In this document: piece after piece, positions 46,111 to 58,699 of the stretch
How the letters are laid out: each line of letters opens with the position of its first letter
How positions within the stretch are numbered: the stretch's first letter is position 1
Source of the DNA: Ophioderma brevispina
Lineage: Eukaryota > Echinodermata > Ophiuroidea > Amphilepidida > Ophiodermatidae
Length of the DNA stretch: 64,000 bases
Reading direction: 5' to 3'
Assembly (NCBI GenBank): GCA_023653785.1
Contig: JAMKCH010010186.1
Span: forward strand, 1-64,000
Program-made: the position numbers and the translations under genes
The notes under the pieces: generated by a model
Database searches by the model: none
Told to the model about the DNA's origin: nothing
The model's input: the letters and a program-made list of their open reading frames with translations, nothing else

Positions 46111-46324
46111 CTGATGTCATCAGGCCATATCTTTTATAAGTGCAATATGATCTAGAGTTTTCAATGTATACCAATCAAGGTTCTTGAAATGGACCTAGTA
46201 TTCATGTAGCCATTCTGAAGTAGCTTTCACAAAGACTACCATACCAGAGGTCCATTCTTGAAACTTATATTGTAATTCTATGTGTATACTAACTCTTGCA
46301 TTATGTCATACATAGCTATACCTT

Positions 46325-46640
46325 TTTATCCCCCTGGCTTGAAAAGCAGAGGGGGATATTGCGAGGGTGCGAATGTCTGTATGTGTATGTATGTGTGTTC
46401 CAGTTTGGTTAGGTTTTGGTTAGGTTAGGTTTTGGTTAGGTTTTCGTTTTTTTTTCCGTCTCCTTTGAAAAGTTTAAATCCGATTTAAACCAGACTTGGG
46501 GTTAAGGTGCAATAGGGGTTCCTTCATATGTGGATGATGTCAAAGGTCATGGACAAAGGTCAAAGGTCACCTGAGGTCATGTTCCAGACTGCATCTTGCC
46601 AGGGGGTGACGCAAGTTTACTTGCAGTATTTTTATACTAG
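46325..46640 (+). repeat. Repeat with a tatccccct/agggggata hairpin head
   Basis: A short hairpin (46329-46361) leads into ggttaggttttggttaggtt repeats and then a block with aaaggtcaaaggtcac. It looks like an interspersed repeat; no coding frame. Confidence 0.5.
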
Positions 46641-47382
46641 TTCTACAGTGCTTTTGATAAATTGGTCCACTGGAGTGACCATAATATGCACATAAATTTA
46701 TGACTGAGTTTTGCGTATGGATTCTAGACCTTCAAATCACATTTTACAAACTGCATAATTCGCCATTGCGGTGACCAGTTCATGCTTGGTTATTACATCA
46801 AGCGTGTACTAAAGAGTCATTGAGTTTGTATTGTGATCATTTTGATCATGGTTTAGAATTCGGTTAGTGTGAGCCAGTTGATCTGGCAACGGTCAATTTT
46901 GATGTCACACTACACCAGCGTATATTGTGCACTAATTACAAACTTGTAAACTAATTGAGAACAGTTTAGAAGCCTTCTCCATTTTTTTATTTAAATCACC
47001 AAAGAAGGAAGTGTTCCTCTGCTTGTATCGATTCTTTGTTTTTTTTTTTTTTTTTTTAAATATTTCATAACATTTCAAATTTTTCTTGCATTTGGCCAGA
47101 TTCTTATCTGATTTGACTGAAATATATCACATTGTTTAAAATAATGAAAGAAAAATAATAATAGTACGTGCTACGCTTAAGTCGACGCGCTGTTTGTCAC
47201 GTTTAGAACTCTTGAGTATGCGCAAGGATACCAGGAGCAAACTGCAAGGCAACAAACAAACCAAAACTATCAATTTTGCTTTAGATTTTGCTAAAATATT
47301 ATTATTAAAGATTTTTGTTGAACTAGGAACATTAAATGTTATAAGTGAGAATAATGATGTTCTTTATACACGATATTAAAGT

Positions 47383-47669
47383 TTTCATTAGGATTTTCAT
47401 TGTTGAAAGGGATTCAAACATGTTACAGAGTGGTTCATCACAAATCAACAACTCTGAATCCGATGCGTCCACGATATTAATAAGTTTTTCATTAGGATTT
47501 TCGTTGTTGAAAGGGATTCAAACATGTTACAGAGTGGTTCATCACAAATCAACAACTCTGAATCCGATGCGTCCACGTATTTTATCCTGCTCGGGTGCTA
47601 AAGATGTGGACGCATGGATGCATCGTTGTTGATTTGTGATGAACCACTCTGTAACATGTTTGAATCCCT
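47383..47669. repeat. Tandem duplicate plus inverted copy (long hairpin)
   Basis: A ~66-bp block starting agggattcaaacatgttaca occurs directly at 47408-47473 and 47512-47577 (period about 103 bp) and inverted at 47606-47669. The second and third copies form a hairpin with 64-66-bp arms and a 28-nt loop. Confidence 0.9.
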
Positions 47670-47899
47670 AATTGTACATTCAAACCATTAAAAGGGACCA
47701 ACATTTTAAGGACACAAATTCAGGTCTGTGAAATAGTTGAGTGCAATCTTATATAGAAAATTTTCAGGAGAAAACCAGCAGATCCCCATTTATAATCTAC
47801 TTTGAGCTGACGTAAGTAAATGTCGTACATGTTTTCAATTGTCATTTTGATTCATTGGCAATATGTGAGTGGCTGTTGATATTAGTCAAATTTGCAGTC

Positions 47900-47925
47900 T
47901 TAACCTTAACCCTAACCCTAACCCT
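47900..47925 (-). repeat. Short interstitial telomere-like tract
   Basis: ttaaccttaaccctaaccct followed by aaccct, i.e. TTAGGG-type hexamers on the minus strand. Confidence 0.6.
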
Positions 47926-48999
47926 CATGCCAAGGGATCCACGTTCAGTTTTTCATTTCAGTTAAAAAGCGAAGTGTACTGGTATACGGCTATATAATCT
48001 TTGTGACCACTTTGTTTCTAAAATATGTAGAGCACCCAGGGGCACAGATAAAAAAAAATCATGGGTGGGGAGGACATCAATCAAAAAAAAAAAACCATAG
48101 GGATATAAATTAGTGGTGCACATAAATACTGCATTGAAATGCACATTTTGAGCATGGGCTGATGTTTCTACAGTGAGTCAACATATGTGATGTTTATGTT
48201 GTGTGTTGACCTCACAATATCTCTATCTCTCTCCTCTCGCTCTCTCTTCTTTGCCAATTGCTAACAGTAGTACCCATAGGACCTCTGCATAGAATCCAGA
48301 CATTTGGTATACACACGCTTACAATGATGGGATGGGTTATTTGATATTGTATCCTTCTCCCCCACTTTAAAATGGGACAGACAAGTCCCCTTCCAAAAAA
48401 AGATTACCCATCCCATGAAAGTACAATGTTATCAATATTTTTTCATTCTGATCTCTCTTGATTTGTGCCTCATTTACGTGAGTTGTGTTTAACAAATGTT
48501 GATATATATTATGTTATGAGTCCCAGTGAGCAATGGGCATGCTATAATTACAGCATATATTTTTTTATGAAGTCAGCATTTTGCATGAATTATAGTTTAA
48601 TTCAACAGCTCACTGTATCTCTTTGTATAAGGGCATCTGCTGTTATCAACCCACGAAGTTGAAATAGGCAGCATGCACTACATCACCCGCATTAGAGGGG
48701 GAAAACTTTTGGTCCAGCAGAAGAAGTCCGAGGGGGTTTGCTGTTCTAAAACCACCTTGTTGAAACAGAGGAAAATTAAAATCAGTTGGTTTTTTTGTTC
48801 CACTGTTAAACTTTTTACAACCAATATTTACAGCACCACTTAATTCAATGTATTCTTTTTCTACTGTATTGCATCTCAGTTTTAATCTTTGTGACCTTTT
48901 GGCACTCATCATATGACAAGGCAAGTGGACTGTAGCCTGTATGGGCTATTCTTCGTCACCTCGAACATGGTCGTGAGGCCCAAGTGCTAACTTCACAGC

Positions 49000-49400
49000 T
49001 GTAAGTCTCATTTATTATGACAAAACCAGAATAAACCAAAAAAATATATACACTTTTGACAACTGATTGTAATATTCATACAACAGACTTTTAAATCGTG
49101 TTAAATTGGGTCCTACGAATTTCCTTGGCAAGCAAATATGATTTCCCTTAAATCTAGTTTACATGTCTCTCTATATGGGACATGGACATATAGAAGGCGC
49201 TATAACAAAAATAAAAAATCCTGACCTTTGTAGGCTTATATATGGCAAATTTCCGGCAATGAATTTTGTAAAATTTGGGGGAGTTTTTTTTGAAGAGGTA
49301 ATAGCTTTTGCCTGTCCGACTTATACATTTGTCAAAAGTGTGTGGTCCCGCCACTGCTTTAATTGCTCATAAAAATAAAACAGAACCGATTTGCATGGGG
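49000..49400 (+). repeat. ~400 bp dispersed repeat, copy 4
   Basis: Most diverged copy of the family at 19300, 41320 and 45725. Blocks aagtctcatttattatgaca, agaataaa and tgacctttgtaggctta are retained. Confidence 0.75.
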
Positions 49401-50036
49401 TCAAAACTGTGACCTTTGTTTGTAACATTGGCTGTCAAACGATCTTTACTAAGAAAGCATGAGAATCCTGAACCTTGGCCTTTATGCGACACTATTTTGA
49501 AGGAAATGGCCAGTGAATATATCTAACATTACGAGGCCATGCCATCTGAGTTAGTAGAACATTAGTTTCCTGAACTTCTACAGTTAATTATGGAATGAAA
49601 TTAATGAATAGTTCCACTATAATGTGATTTCTTGCTTTGTGGTCCTGTCCCACAAGATCCTGATAGTGCAATATATTTAACCTGCTTATTTTTTAATATA
49701 AATATAACCAACCCGTCTGTATAAAAAGATATTAGTTTATTTTCATCAAAGCAAGTAGAACTTGGAATTACATGATGTGGATTAATGTCCCCACTGACCC
49801 CCATATGACCTCTAGATGACTCATAGTCTCCGCATGTGTGGAGGTAAAGCTCCACTCCATTCCATCCAAGACTCTTTTGGCTGGTATGTTTTCTGAAATG
49901 GAGTCTAACTTTGACCTGGGTCTAAACAGGGTTAGTCCTACATGAGTGGCCTTTTTTTTTCCAACAGATTTCTTTAAATGTGCTATCCATAATTCTATAT
50001 TGTTTCTTTCTTTATTTGTAGATTGAAAGGCATGAG

Positions 50037-50312
50037 TTGTTCCAGTTAAAATTCAAATGCGGAGGACTGCCCAATATTTCACGGGTGTGGTGGGGTGAAG
50101 GGGAGAAGGAAACATTTCAAATGAGTTACCCTAGGGGCTATCCCTTTGGAAACTATACTACCATCTACCCCTGTAGAGTCAATAAATCAATCTTCCCAGA
50201 CGGCCCATATACATCAATTTCAATTACCCAATGGGGCAAATTCATTGAAACACACCCCCGTGGGAAGACTGAACATAAATCTTCCACACAGGAGTACAAG
50301 TATGGTACATAG
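50037..50312 (+). other. Unassigned 91-codon open frame
   Basis: The frame includes RVWWGEGEKETFQMSYPRGY and ends with a TAG at 50310. Sequence upstream (tttatttgtag at 50012-50022) resembles a splice acceptor in the same reading direction. Composition is more codon-like than the neighbours (mixed Pro, Gly, Tyr, Trp), but I recognise no family. Confidence 0.25.
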
Positions 50313-50699
50313 ATAGCCCATGCTCTTTAAGCTATTACTGGTACTAAGCTTCCTGTGAATGTGAATACTGTTGGTTGTTTCTGCATTACATATAATTTTG
50401 TGTATATTATGAGTCGTGTAAAATTTGTGTTTGTTTAAATCGGGTAATATATTGTTGCCACTGTATATAAATTGATTAATTTCAGGAATATTTTTGTAAC
50501 CGTACATATTTACCACATTTCCATATTATGCTGGCATGAGACTCTGTATATAAGTTCATAATTTTGTTGATCTTTTTGTTAAGATGAAAAAGTGCCTGTG
50601 CTGTTGTTAATAGACTAGGGTCAATTTGATTATTTTTCTTGTTTTTCAAGTGTAACAGAGCTTTTTACACTGAACAGAAATTTGAAACAATTTGAACAG

Positions 50700-50800
50700 G
50701 TTCACCATGGGACAATTTGAGAAAGTGTCAAACTTTTCCCAGTTTGAGAAACTCTCAAGCTTTCGTCAGTTTGAGAAACTCAAGTTTTCGTCTGAAGTAG
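50700..50800 (+). repeat. 27-bp x 3 repeat encoding QFEK units
   Basis: Reading in the frame of ATG 50692 gives QFEKVSNFS, QFEKLSSFR and QFEKLKFSS at 9-residue spacing. It runs into the minisatellite below. The frame is short (78 codons) and probably not a gene. Confidence 0.6.
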
Positions 50801-52680
50801 CTCTCACTTCATTAGGACATAAAACTTTAAAATACATGCCTACTTTGAAAATAGCCAGTTCAGAACAGGATATTATGGTTCAGAACAGTGTATCATGGTT
50901 CAGAACAGGGTATCATGGTTCAAAATAGTGTATCATGGTTCAGAACAGTGTTTCATGGTTCAAAACAGGGTATCATGGTTCAAAACAGGGTATCATGGTT
51001 CAAAACAGTGTATCATGGTTCACAACAGGGTATCATGGTTCAGAACAGTGTATCATAATTCAGAACAGTGTATCATGGTTCAGAACAGTGTATCATGGTT
51101 CAGAACAGGGTATCATGGTTCAGAACAGGGTATCATGGTTCAGAACAGTGTATTGTAGCTCTCACTTCATTAGGACAATAAAACTTTAAAATACATGCCT
51201 ACTTGAGACTCTGAAAATAGCCAGTTCAGAACAGGATATTATGGTTCAGAACAGTGTTTCATGGTTCAAAACAGGGTATCATGGTTCAAAACAGTGTATC
51301 ATGGTTCAGAACGGCATCATGGATCAGAACAGGGTATCATGGTTCAGAACAGTGTATCATAATTCAGAACAGTGTATCATGGTTCAGAACAGTGTATCAT
51401 GGTTCAGAACAGGGTATCATGGTTCAGGACAGGGTATCATGGTTCAGAACAGGTATCATGGTTCAGAACAGTGTATTGTAGCTCTCACTTCATTAGGACA
51501 ATAAAACTTTAAAATACATGCCTACTTGAGACTCTGAAAATAGCCAGTTCAGAACAGGATATTATGGTTCAGAACAGTGTATCATGGTTCAGAACAGGGT
51601 ATCATGGTTCAAAATAGTGTATCATGGTTCAGAACAGTGTATCATGGTTCAGAACAGTGTTTCATGGTTCAAAACAGGGTATCATGGTTCAAAACAGTGT
51701 ATCATGGTTTAAAATAGTGTATCATGGTTCAGAACAGTGTATCATGGTTCAGAACAGTGTATCATGGTTCAGAACAGTGTATCATGGTTCAGAACAGTGT
51801 ATCATGGTTCAGAACAGTGTATCATGGTTCAGAACAGTGTATCATGGTTCAGAACGGTATCATGGTTCAGAACAGTGTATCATGGTTCAGAACAGTGTAT
51901 CATAATTCAGAACAGTGTATCATGGTTCAGAACAGTGTATCATGGTTCAGAACAGGGTATCATGGTTCAGGACAGGGTATCATGGTTCAGAACAGGGTAT
52001 CATGGTTCAGAACAGTGTATCATGTTCAGAACAGTGTACATGGTTCAGAACAGGGTATCATGGTTCAGAACAGTGTATCATGGTTCAGAACAGTGTATCA
52101 TGGTTCAGAACAGGGTATCATGGTTCAGAACAGTGTATCATGGTTCAGAACAGGGTATCATGGTTCAGAATAGTGTATCATGGTTCAAAATAGTGTATCA
52201 TGGTTCAGAACAGTGTATCATGTTCAGAACAGTGTATCATGGTTCAGAACAGGGATCATGGTTCAGAACAGTGTATCATGGTTCAAAATAGTGTATCATG
52301 GTTCAGAATAGTGTATCATGGTTCAGAACGGCATCATGGATCAGAACAGTGTATCAGGTTCAGAACAGTGTATCATGGTTCAGAACAGGGTTATCATGGT
52401 TCAGAACAGGGTATCATGGTTCAGAACAGTGTATCATGGTTCGAAAAGTGTATCATGGTTCAGAACAGTGTATCATGGTTCCGAACAGTGTATCATGGTT
52501 CAAAACAGGGTATCATGGTCAGAACAGGGTATCATGGTTCAGAATAGTGTATCATGGTTCAAAATAGTGTATCATGGTTCAGAACAGGGTATCATGGTTC
52601 AGAACAGGGTATCATGGTTCAGAACAAGGTATCATGGTTCAGAACAGTGTATCATGGTTAGAACAGTGTATCATCTTTCA
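50798..52680 (+). repeat. 20-bp minisatellite with higher-order blocks
   Basis: The unit gttcagaacagtgtatcatg repeats about 80-85 times with small variants (agggta for agtgta, aaaac for gaac, occasional 17-19-bp units). Spacers of about 80 bp (tagctctcacttcattagga...) at about 50800, 51154 and 51476 divide it into higher-order blocks. Because 20 is not a multiple of 3 and the unit lacks stops in any forward frame, each frame stays open. Reads of up to 184 codons appear with a 20-residue period, MVQNSVSWFRTVYHGSEQCI. No start context, splice site or family supports a protein. Confidence 0.95.
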
Positions 52681-54780
52681 GTCCAACTGATAATGGTTAG
52701 ATATGATGTTGGACTTTGATGCTGGATACTTAATATAGATGATGTGATACGCATATTTATAAACACACATCTGTTAACATATGTTTATTAAAAAAAAAAC
52801 AATGTTTGTAAACACACTCCCTTGTTTGCAACTGGTCTCCTCAGGGGGGGTAGGACACGATCTGCTCATTTGGGCATTGGGGATTTCCAAACGGTAATTT
52901 GGGGAACTGCTACGTGCATTTACTATGGCAGTCTCGGTCCCAGTGACATTAAAAAATCATCTCTTAAATCTTTGTTCAAAAGATCTTAGTAATATCATGA
53001 TAAATTAAGAAAAAAATATTGACTTCAAAATCCGTCGGGGTTAGTGGATTAACCCCGCTGCAAAATAGTGTTATTTCCAATAACGGTCATTTAGATTTAA
53101 ATATTCGTGACCAGGCCTAGTCTTTAGTCAAGTCTGTGTGTAACCGTTCGATATGCGTCAGAGCGCCCTCCTACCATTAAGTCTTTGAAACAGACTAGCA
53201 CCCGGGAGTTGATGCCGTTTTGAATTTGCTGTTGCTGTTAGGTTGGAAAATGTCCTACCCCCCTGGGTCTCCTGCAGCAGCATACCTAGTACCTGGAACA
53301 ATGGGTAGGTATGAAGGAGTCCTATAGTTGAGTTGGATAATTAATAGAAATGTCTAGCATCCCTGCCCACTTTCTTTCAAGAAGCCATCTGTATTTTTAA
53401 AATCCAAAATGGGGGAAGTTCATAAAGGGATAAGGTGAATAAGAGGGCAAGAGTTTGTCCATTTGAGTTAACATAGTATGGCTAACACAGGAAGGCTGGT
53501 GTGAGGTAATTCTATACACAGAACTTTTGAAAATTCATTAGAATATTGAATCAATGCCTACAAAAAAATCTTTGTAATATTGATATATGAGCTGGCATCA
53601 TGATGCTGTTAATATAAATGTAATATTTCATTGTTATGATAATTGTATATATTTGAATTTGTATTTATATGTTAAAATACTGAAAATATTGCTATATTGA
53701 TTCTGTAAACTTAAAAAAAAGGTGCAAAAAGCTCTGAGAACAAACCCCTAATTTGTGGTTTGCAGAAAGAAGGCATGGAGTCTTGAAAGGGATAAAGTTT
53801 GTTTTAAGGAAATGTGTGATTGTGTTTTGACCTATTGTAGCATTTTCCAATTGAATAAATGTTGGCATTCTGGCATACCTATGTTTATTACAGATTTAGT
53901 CACACAGCTCATTGATTGTTGGCCCCCACAACACAATGTGTTGTGTGGGCTTATGTTTATACCGCAGGTGGGTAGGCGGATGGGTGGGTGGGCAGGAAAA
54001 GCATTAATCCACTCTACAGACTAAACCGATGAACTCATTGAACTTCTAACATGGCATGGTGTTGATATGATAGAACATGATGAGGCCATGTGCTGTATAC
54101 TTTTTGGACAGGTTGTAAATATTAATGAGCTCATTTGCATATTTTGAAGCAAAAGCATTAATCCACTCTACAGACTAAACCGGTTACTCAATGAACTTCT
54201 AACATGGCATGGTGATAGAACATGATCAGGCCATGTCATTTTATAATGGAAACCTGGGTCATATGCACAATTGACATGAACATAAAATATAAATTAGGTC
54301 CTACTAATAAAAGGTTGCCTTTATGTTATATAGCAAAAACTTTGCAATCTAATGTGTTTGTTATTGAGACCGATAGCAATCTTTAGATGCAAGAACTTGA
54401 AGGTGCCCTGCTATCAAAATAATTGAATAGGTCAGAGTTGCACAGGAGTTTTCTGTTGGCTAATTATGATACTATTACAATGACATAATAAGCATGATAC
54501 AATCCACATGTTCACAAACAGTAACAATATTAGATTTATATCAAATTCAAAATTTGGTGATTCTTCAGTCATATGATGTTTGGTACGATGCTAGAAAGGT
54601 TAACAATATTTTTGTTACCTGTTTGTAAAATTTCATTATCTTTGCACATTATTCATCCAAATATTTATTTTTTCATAATAAAGCATTTATATACAAATAT
54701 GTAAAAAGTGAACTCCCAATTCCAGAAAAAAAGAGTACTGGCTAAATAATTTTGAAACTAATACCACGCGTAACAGAAAT
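52681..54780. other. No gene recognised; one local duplication
   Basis: The block aaaagcattaatccactcta occurs at 53997 and 54151 with about 85 similar bases following, a ~154-bp spaced tandem pair. Confidence 0.5.
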
Positions 54781-54794
54781 GAGAGGAAAAACAT

Positions 54795-54872
54795 TACTGA
54801 CCATCCAGGATTTGAACCTTGGTCCTCCGGATCACCTGACAGATGCTCTGCCAGTAGGCATGCAGTAACGTG
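54795..54872 (-). pseudogene. tRNA-like sequence (SINE head or tRNA pseudogene)
   Basis: On the minus strand an A-box-like ctggcagagcat and a B box ggttcaaatcc are 30 nt apart. Acceptor-like ends ttactg and cagtaa can pair, but D-arm and anticodon stem do not fold canonically. A remnant of the same kind lies at about 57245-57275 on the + strand (ggttcaaatcctggatggtt). Confidence 0.55.
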
Positions 54873-57832
54873 GAAAGTCATTGCTTTTCTAACCCTGAAT
54901 AAAATGGCTGGAGTTTCAATTTGACCAAAATGACAAAGTATTGTCAAAGAAAATTATAAATTTAATGTGGAGATGATATAAATTATACTGCTTTTAATGC
55001 TCAATTTATTGTTTGAACTAAAATTAATAGAGTAAGCATAATACATGTAAATGAAATTAAAATACATATAAACATGCACAAAATTTAATCAGAAATTGGC
55101 ACACAAGTTTTTTAAAACACTGCCTGATTTAAATTGGATTTGTTAAAAGTGGGCCTACCGGCCCTAAATAAAGTAACATGCAGTAATAATGCAGAGTATT
55201 ATTGACATTAAATCTTGAGGTGAAATAATAAAGTACAGCTTTGCCCAGTCAAGCGAATAGAAACAAAACAAAGGACATCGCCGGATAAGGAATGAATGGC
55301 GCTCTCTATAGTTTTCATGAGAACGGATGAACTTGAAACGTTTTGCATAATAAAGCGACATGCTCAAAGTTTACCTTTTGCTGGTTTAAAAAAAATCACA
55401 CTTTACATAAAACAGACTTTTGGGGAATTTATGTAAATTTATAATACAGGCTTCAATGGACAATTAAAATTTCCATATTTGAAGCCTTTCCACCCCAAGA
55501 ACCACAATGCCGCGTTGCAAGGAGTGCGCTTATATTAAGCACATATATGTGAGTGTGGCGTTCTGGTTATTGGGGTGGAAAGAAGTACATATTTTTGCAT
55601 TTTTGTTTTCTGGGGGGCCGGACATAAATGGAATTGCCCAAAACAACACAAACTTTTTACCTACAAAACATACATTCAATACAGGGTAAGGCATGGGATA
55701 GCTCTACCAAGGCTCTGTTCAGTCGCCTGGGATGAGACATGTTAACACAGCTGACCAATGCACATTCTGAGTATCATAACTCATACTAAAATACATGGAT
55801 GTATTTGACTCTATACATGGTGTCAAATGAAAGCTATTGAACCGCGTCACGGGAATGTAATTTATAAGCTCATAGTTAGTAACTGCTCATGATAAACTAG
55901 CACGGTCATGGGCTATGTGTTGTATTCCAGAGTATGCTTGGTATGAAGACGGTTATTAATCCAAATTTTAGCAGCATAAGCTATGTAGGTATTGGGTATG
56001 TTTTTAAAGGGCTGCCTCATGTAGCCTCTTGTGCTATGAAGGACAAAAGGTCTTTCTATAGGCGTCACTTACAACTCCATAACAAAGGGCAGGCTGCAAC
56101 AGCTTCCTGTTTCTTCATATAAGTAATCAATGGTCATTGAAATGGAGGCATGCTCTAAGCTTGCTTTTCCAGAGAGCATGCCCCTGACAGTTTATCAGAA
56201 TTTTCTCATTTTTTATTGATACAAGGATTTTGGGGATAAAAAAAAACCTGGCGTACATGATTGATTAAAGTAGTTGTCAAAACCAAACTCAAAATTGATG
56301 GTGACATATAATTATTGTGATTATAGAGGGCATCCTTCTCTCCTTATAGGCGATGTCCTTTTAGCACTTTATGTTGGTCGATCGCGTTATGGCAATGGCA
56401 GTTCAGTAGCTGACAGGAGTATGACTTCAGTCCGAGTGCATGGTTGTTGGCAGTGAATATTCTTTGACTTCACTCAAAGAATTGTAAAGAAAATGTCCTG
56501 AGCCATGTAAATCATGTAAGGATGTTAACGAAGGGCGGCACAAATTATTAAAATGCTAAATGTTTTTGTTGGTTGCATATTGGATGAACCTCCATGGTTT
56601 CAAGTTAAATTTACTTGAAATTCAAATGCAACAGTTTTTGATCAGAAAATAAACTGGTCCCTGCCGTGGCAAAATGAAATGAAAGTTTGAATCCAGTTCA
56701 CAAAAATTGCATTAATGTTTTCTTTGTTTGCGTCGAACAAGTGGGTTAGCAGACTCGTATTTTGAAAGGTTTGAAAAAAAATAATTATTAAACTGGACCT
56801 AAATCCATTCTGAAAAAGGGAAAAACTCCACTTTGGTGTGAAATACTGTGTAAATATACAGAATTCTACTAGCCTTGCCATCTTCCTTCACACTGGCTTA
56901 TGGGAAGTGTTTGGGTAAGAAAACTCTTGGTTATAGGGCTAAATGTCTGTCTCGCACAGAGTTGACATACTACAATTTCAATTGTATTGGGGTTAGAAAT
57001 CAAAGTGTGCACTGAAGCAGTAACGCTGCATACTGGCTGCTATCAACTGTGGTAAGAGTCAGGGAAGGGTAGTGATATTATATTTATAGGTCTTCAGTTC
57101 AAACCCGTTCCGCTAGCATTTTCTAATCCAAGAAGTTTAGAAAGAGGATTTTTAATTGGAAATCACTTTCAAAATGAAAATGTTATATTATATATCTTAA
57201 ACATATCTTAAGGATATGTTATGTTTTTAAATTTGTCATTTTGGAAGGTTCAAATCCTGGATGGTTAATGATTTTTTTATTGACTCATTTTTGCTATTTG
57301 TGACAGAATTTTAAAATGATTTAGCTTGTGTTTACCATCTACAGGGTTTTAAAGCTCCTTTGCTCTTAGTAGGGAATGTTTTCTATTTGAACAAATATTG
57401 TTTACAAAATAAGAGCAGAAGTATGATTAATACAGAAAGGCTAAATGGAAATGATATGTAGTTATCTTCATATTGATTGTAAACAGATTTTTTAAAGGTA
57501 AGGTTTTGTAAGCTAGAACAGTAGAGATATCCAACCTATGACATCAACTGTTGGAAGGTATGACATTTTATAATTAAGAAATGCTTTGTTTTACAAATCA
57601 AAACTATCTTTAAACTAGTTTGTCAATAGTCTGGAGACAGGGGTAAATATACCACACAGTGTAGAGACTAGTTCCTTGATAGACTCCTTTGCAGTTTATC
57701 CACTGCATTTTCCACTGCATGAGAAATTTTTATACAACAATAACCCATATTTTGCTTCATTTTTGTCAGTAACTTATCTCACTGATTGTTAACTTCAGCT
57801 CAAGGTAGGTGAACCTGTAGGATTTTAACAAT
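54873..57832. other. No gene recognised
   Basis: AT-rich, open frames under 80 codons without domains. A ccccaccc/ggggtggaa inverted pair near 55488 and 55573 suggests one more small palindromic repeat. Confidence 0.4.
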
Positions 57833-58473
57833 ATCGTCGCCCGCATCACACAATACTGTCGTACTGACGAAATGCCGTTTTCGAGAAAAATGGCCATTGA
57901 AATTCTACCGGGAGATTTCATGTTTGTACTATGGAATTAAACATACAATTTACTTTTTAGTTTTGCATTATGAAGACAACATTCTGAAGTTTAAGTTTTA
58001 ACCTTCTTGAGTTTTGAAAGTGCAATTGTATTCCTGATATAAGCTACAAAGTCATAAGTCTGTATGTGAAATGCAAAAAAGTCGTATTTTCACACGACGC
58101 TTATTTCACCATTATATTTCAATGCGTTCAGATAGATCTCTATGTGAACCACGGCAAATGTTCATGCACGAGGCAGATAGGACGCACATAGATCTGTATG
58201 TGAAAAGCGTAACAGTTTGTTTTACGAACAGCGTTAATTATACGCCTATTGAAATTACGTTAAATACACATACGGACAGTTGTGAAATCGCGATATGCAA
58301 TTTTTGAGCTTATTGATAAAAAATTCTTAATTAAATCTTATAATAGAATAAAACTTTCAAGAAATTGTAACTTTGTGCATGTATAGACCATTACATTAAA
58401 GTACATATGCAAAATATATAAAAAAAAGCCAACCTGTCAGATAAGACAGTATGTATTGTGGGCGACGGACGAT
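57833..58473. mobile_element. Candidate ~640 bp TIR element
   Basis: The left end, cgtcgcccgcatcacacaat followed by actgtcgtactgac, and the right end, gtcagataagacagtatgta followed by ttgtgggcgacg, are imperfect inverted copies. The interior has a tatgtgaa-type inverted pair around 58140-58205. The 78-codon frame at 58071 lies inside and resembles no transposase. Confidence 0.5.
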
Positions 58474-58699
58474 TATAATCTCTCAAAATTCATTTTTGTT
58501 TGAATTGAAAATTCAGGTTTTGATTCTTTATGTCATTAAAAGTTAAGTATATGGCATAAACGGTGAGTTGATTCAAATACTAGGGACGTGGAACGACAGT
58601 AGTTCTCTTGTCAAGTGTGCAGATGCTAGAAGGTTATAGTGTAGGTATTTGTATTGAAATCTATAGAGTAGTGGGTATTTCGGGTAGATTCTTGCCAAA

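Larger units (their letters stand above)
41846..46240 (+). pseudogene. Second, broken copy of KLHL12 exons 7-10 and 3' flank
   Basis: It corresponds to 37925-41845 and starts directly where that segment ends. Exon equivalents: exon 7 from its middle (41846-41965), exon 8 (42113-42370), exon 9 (44309-44489) and exon 10 (45400-45548). Exon 8, 9 and the start of 10 carry many one-base indels. The exon 9 donor is lost (gtcacg for gtaagt), and the stop TGA is TTA at 45546-45548, so the last frame runs on to 45653. From about 45450 to 46240 the sequence is clean again and nearly equals 41060-41840. Introns carry extra insertions absent from the first copy (about 42700-43300, 43631-43965, 44820-45170). 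It is either a degenerate paralogue or a badly filled gap. Confidence 0.85.

Noticed and set aside
51737..52291. 184-codon open frame as a secreted or repeat protein gene
   Set aside because: It is the 20-bp minisatellite read through; all three frames are equally open and there is no gene context.
54795..54872. Functional tRNA gene
   Set aside because: A and B boxes exist, but the D-arm and anticodon stem do not pair properly; treated as a tRNA-derived relic.
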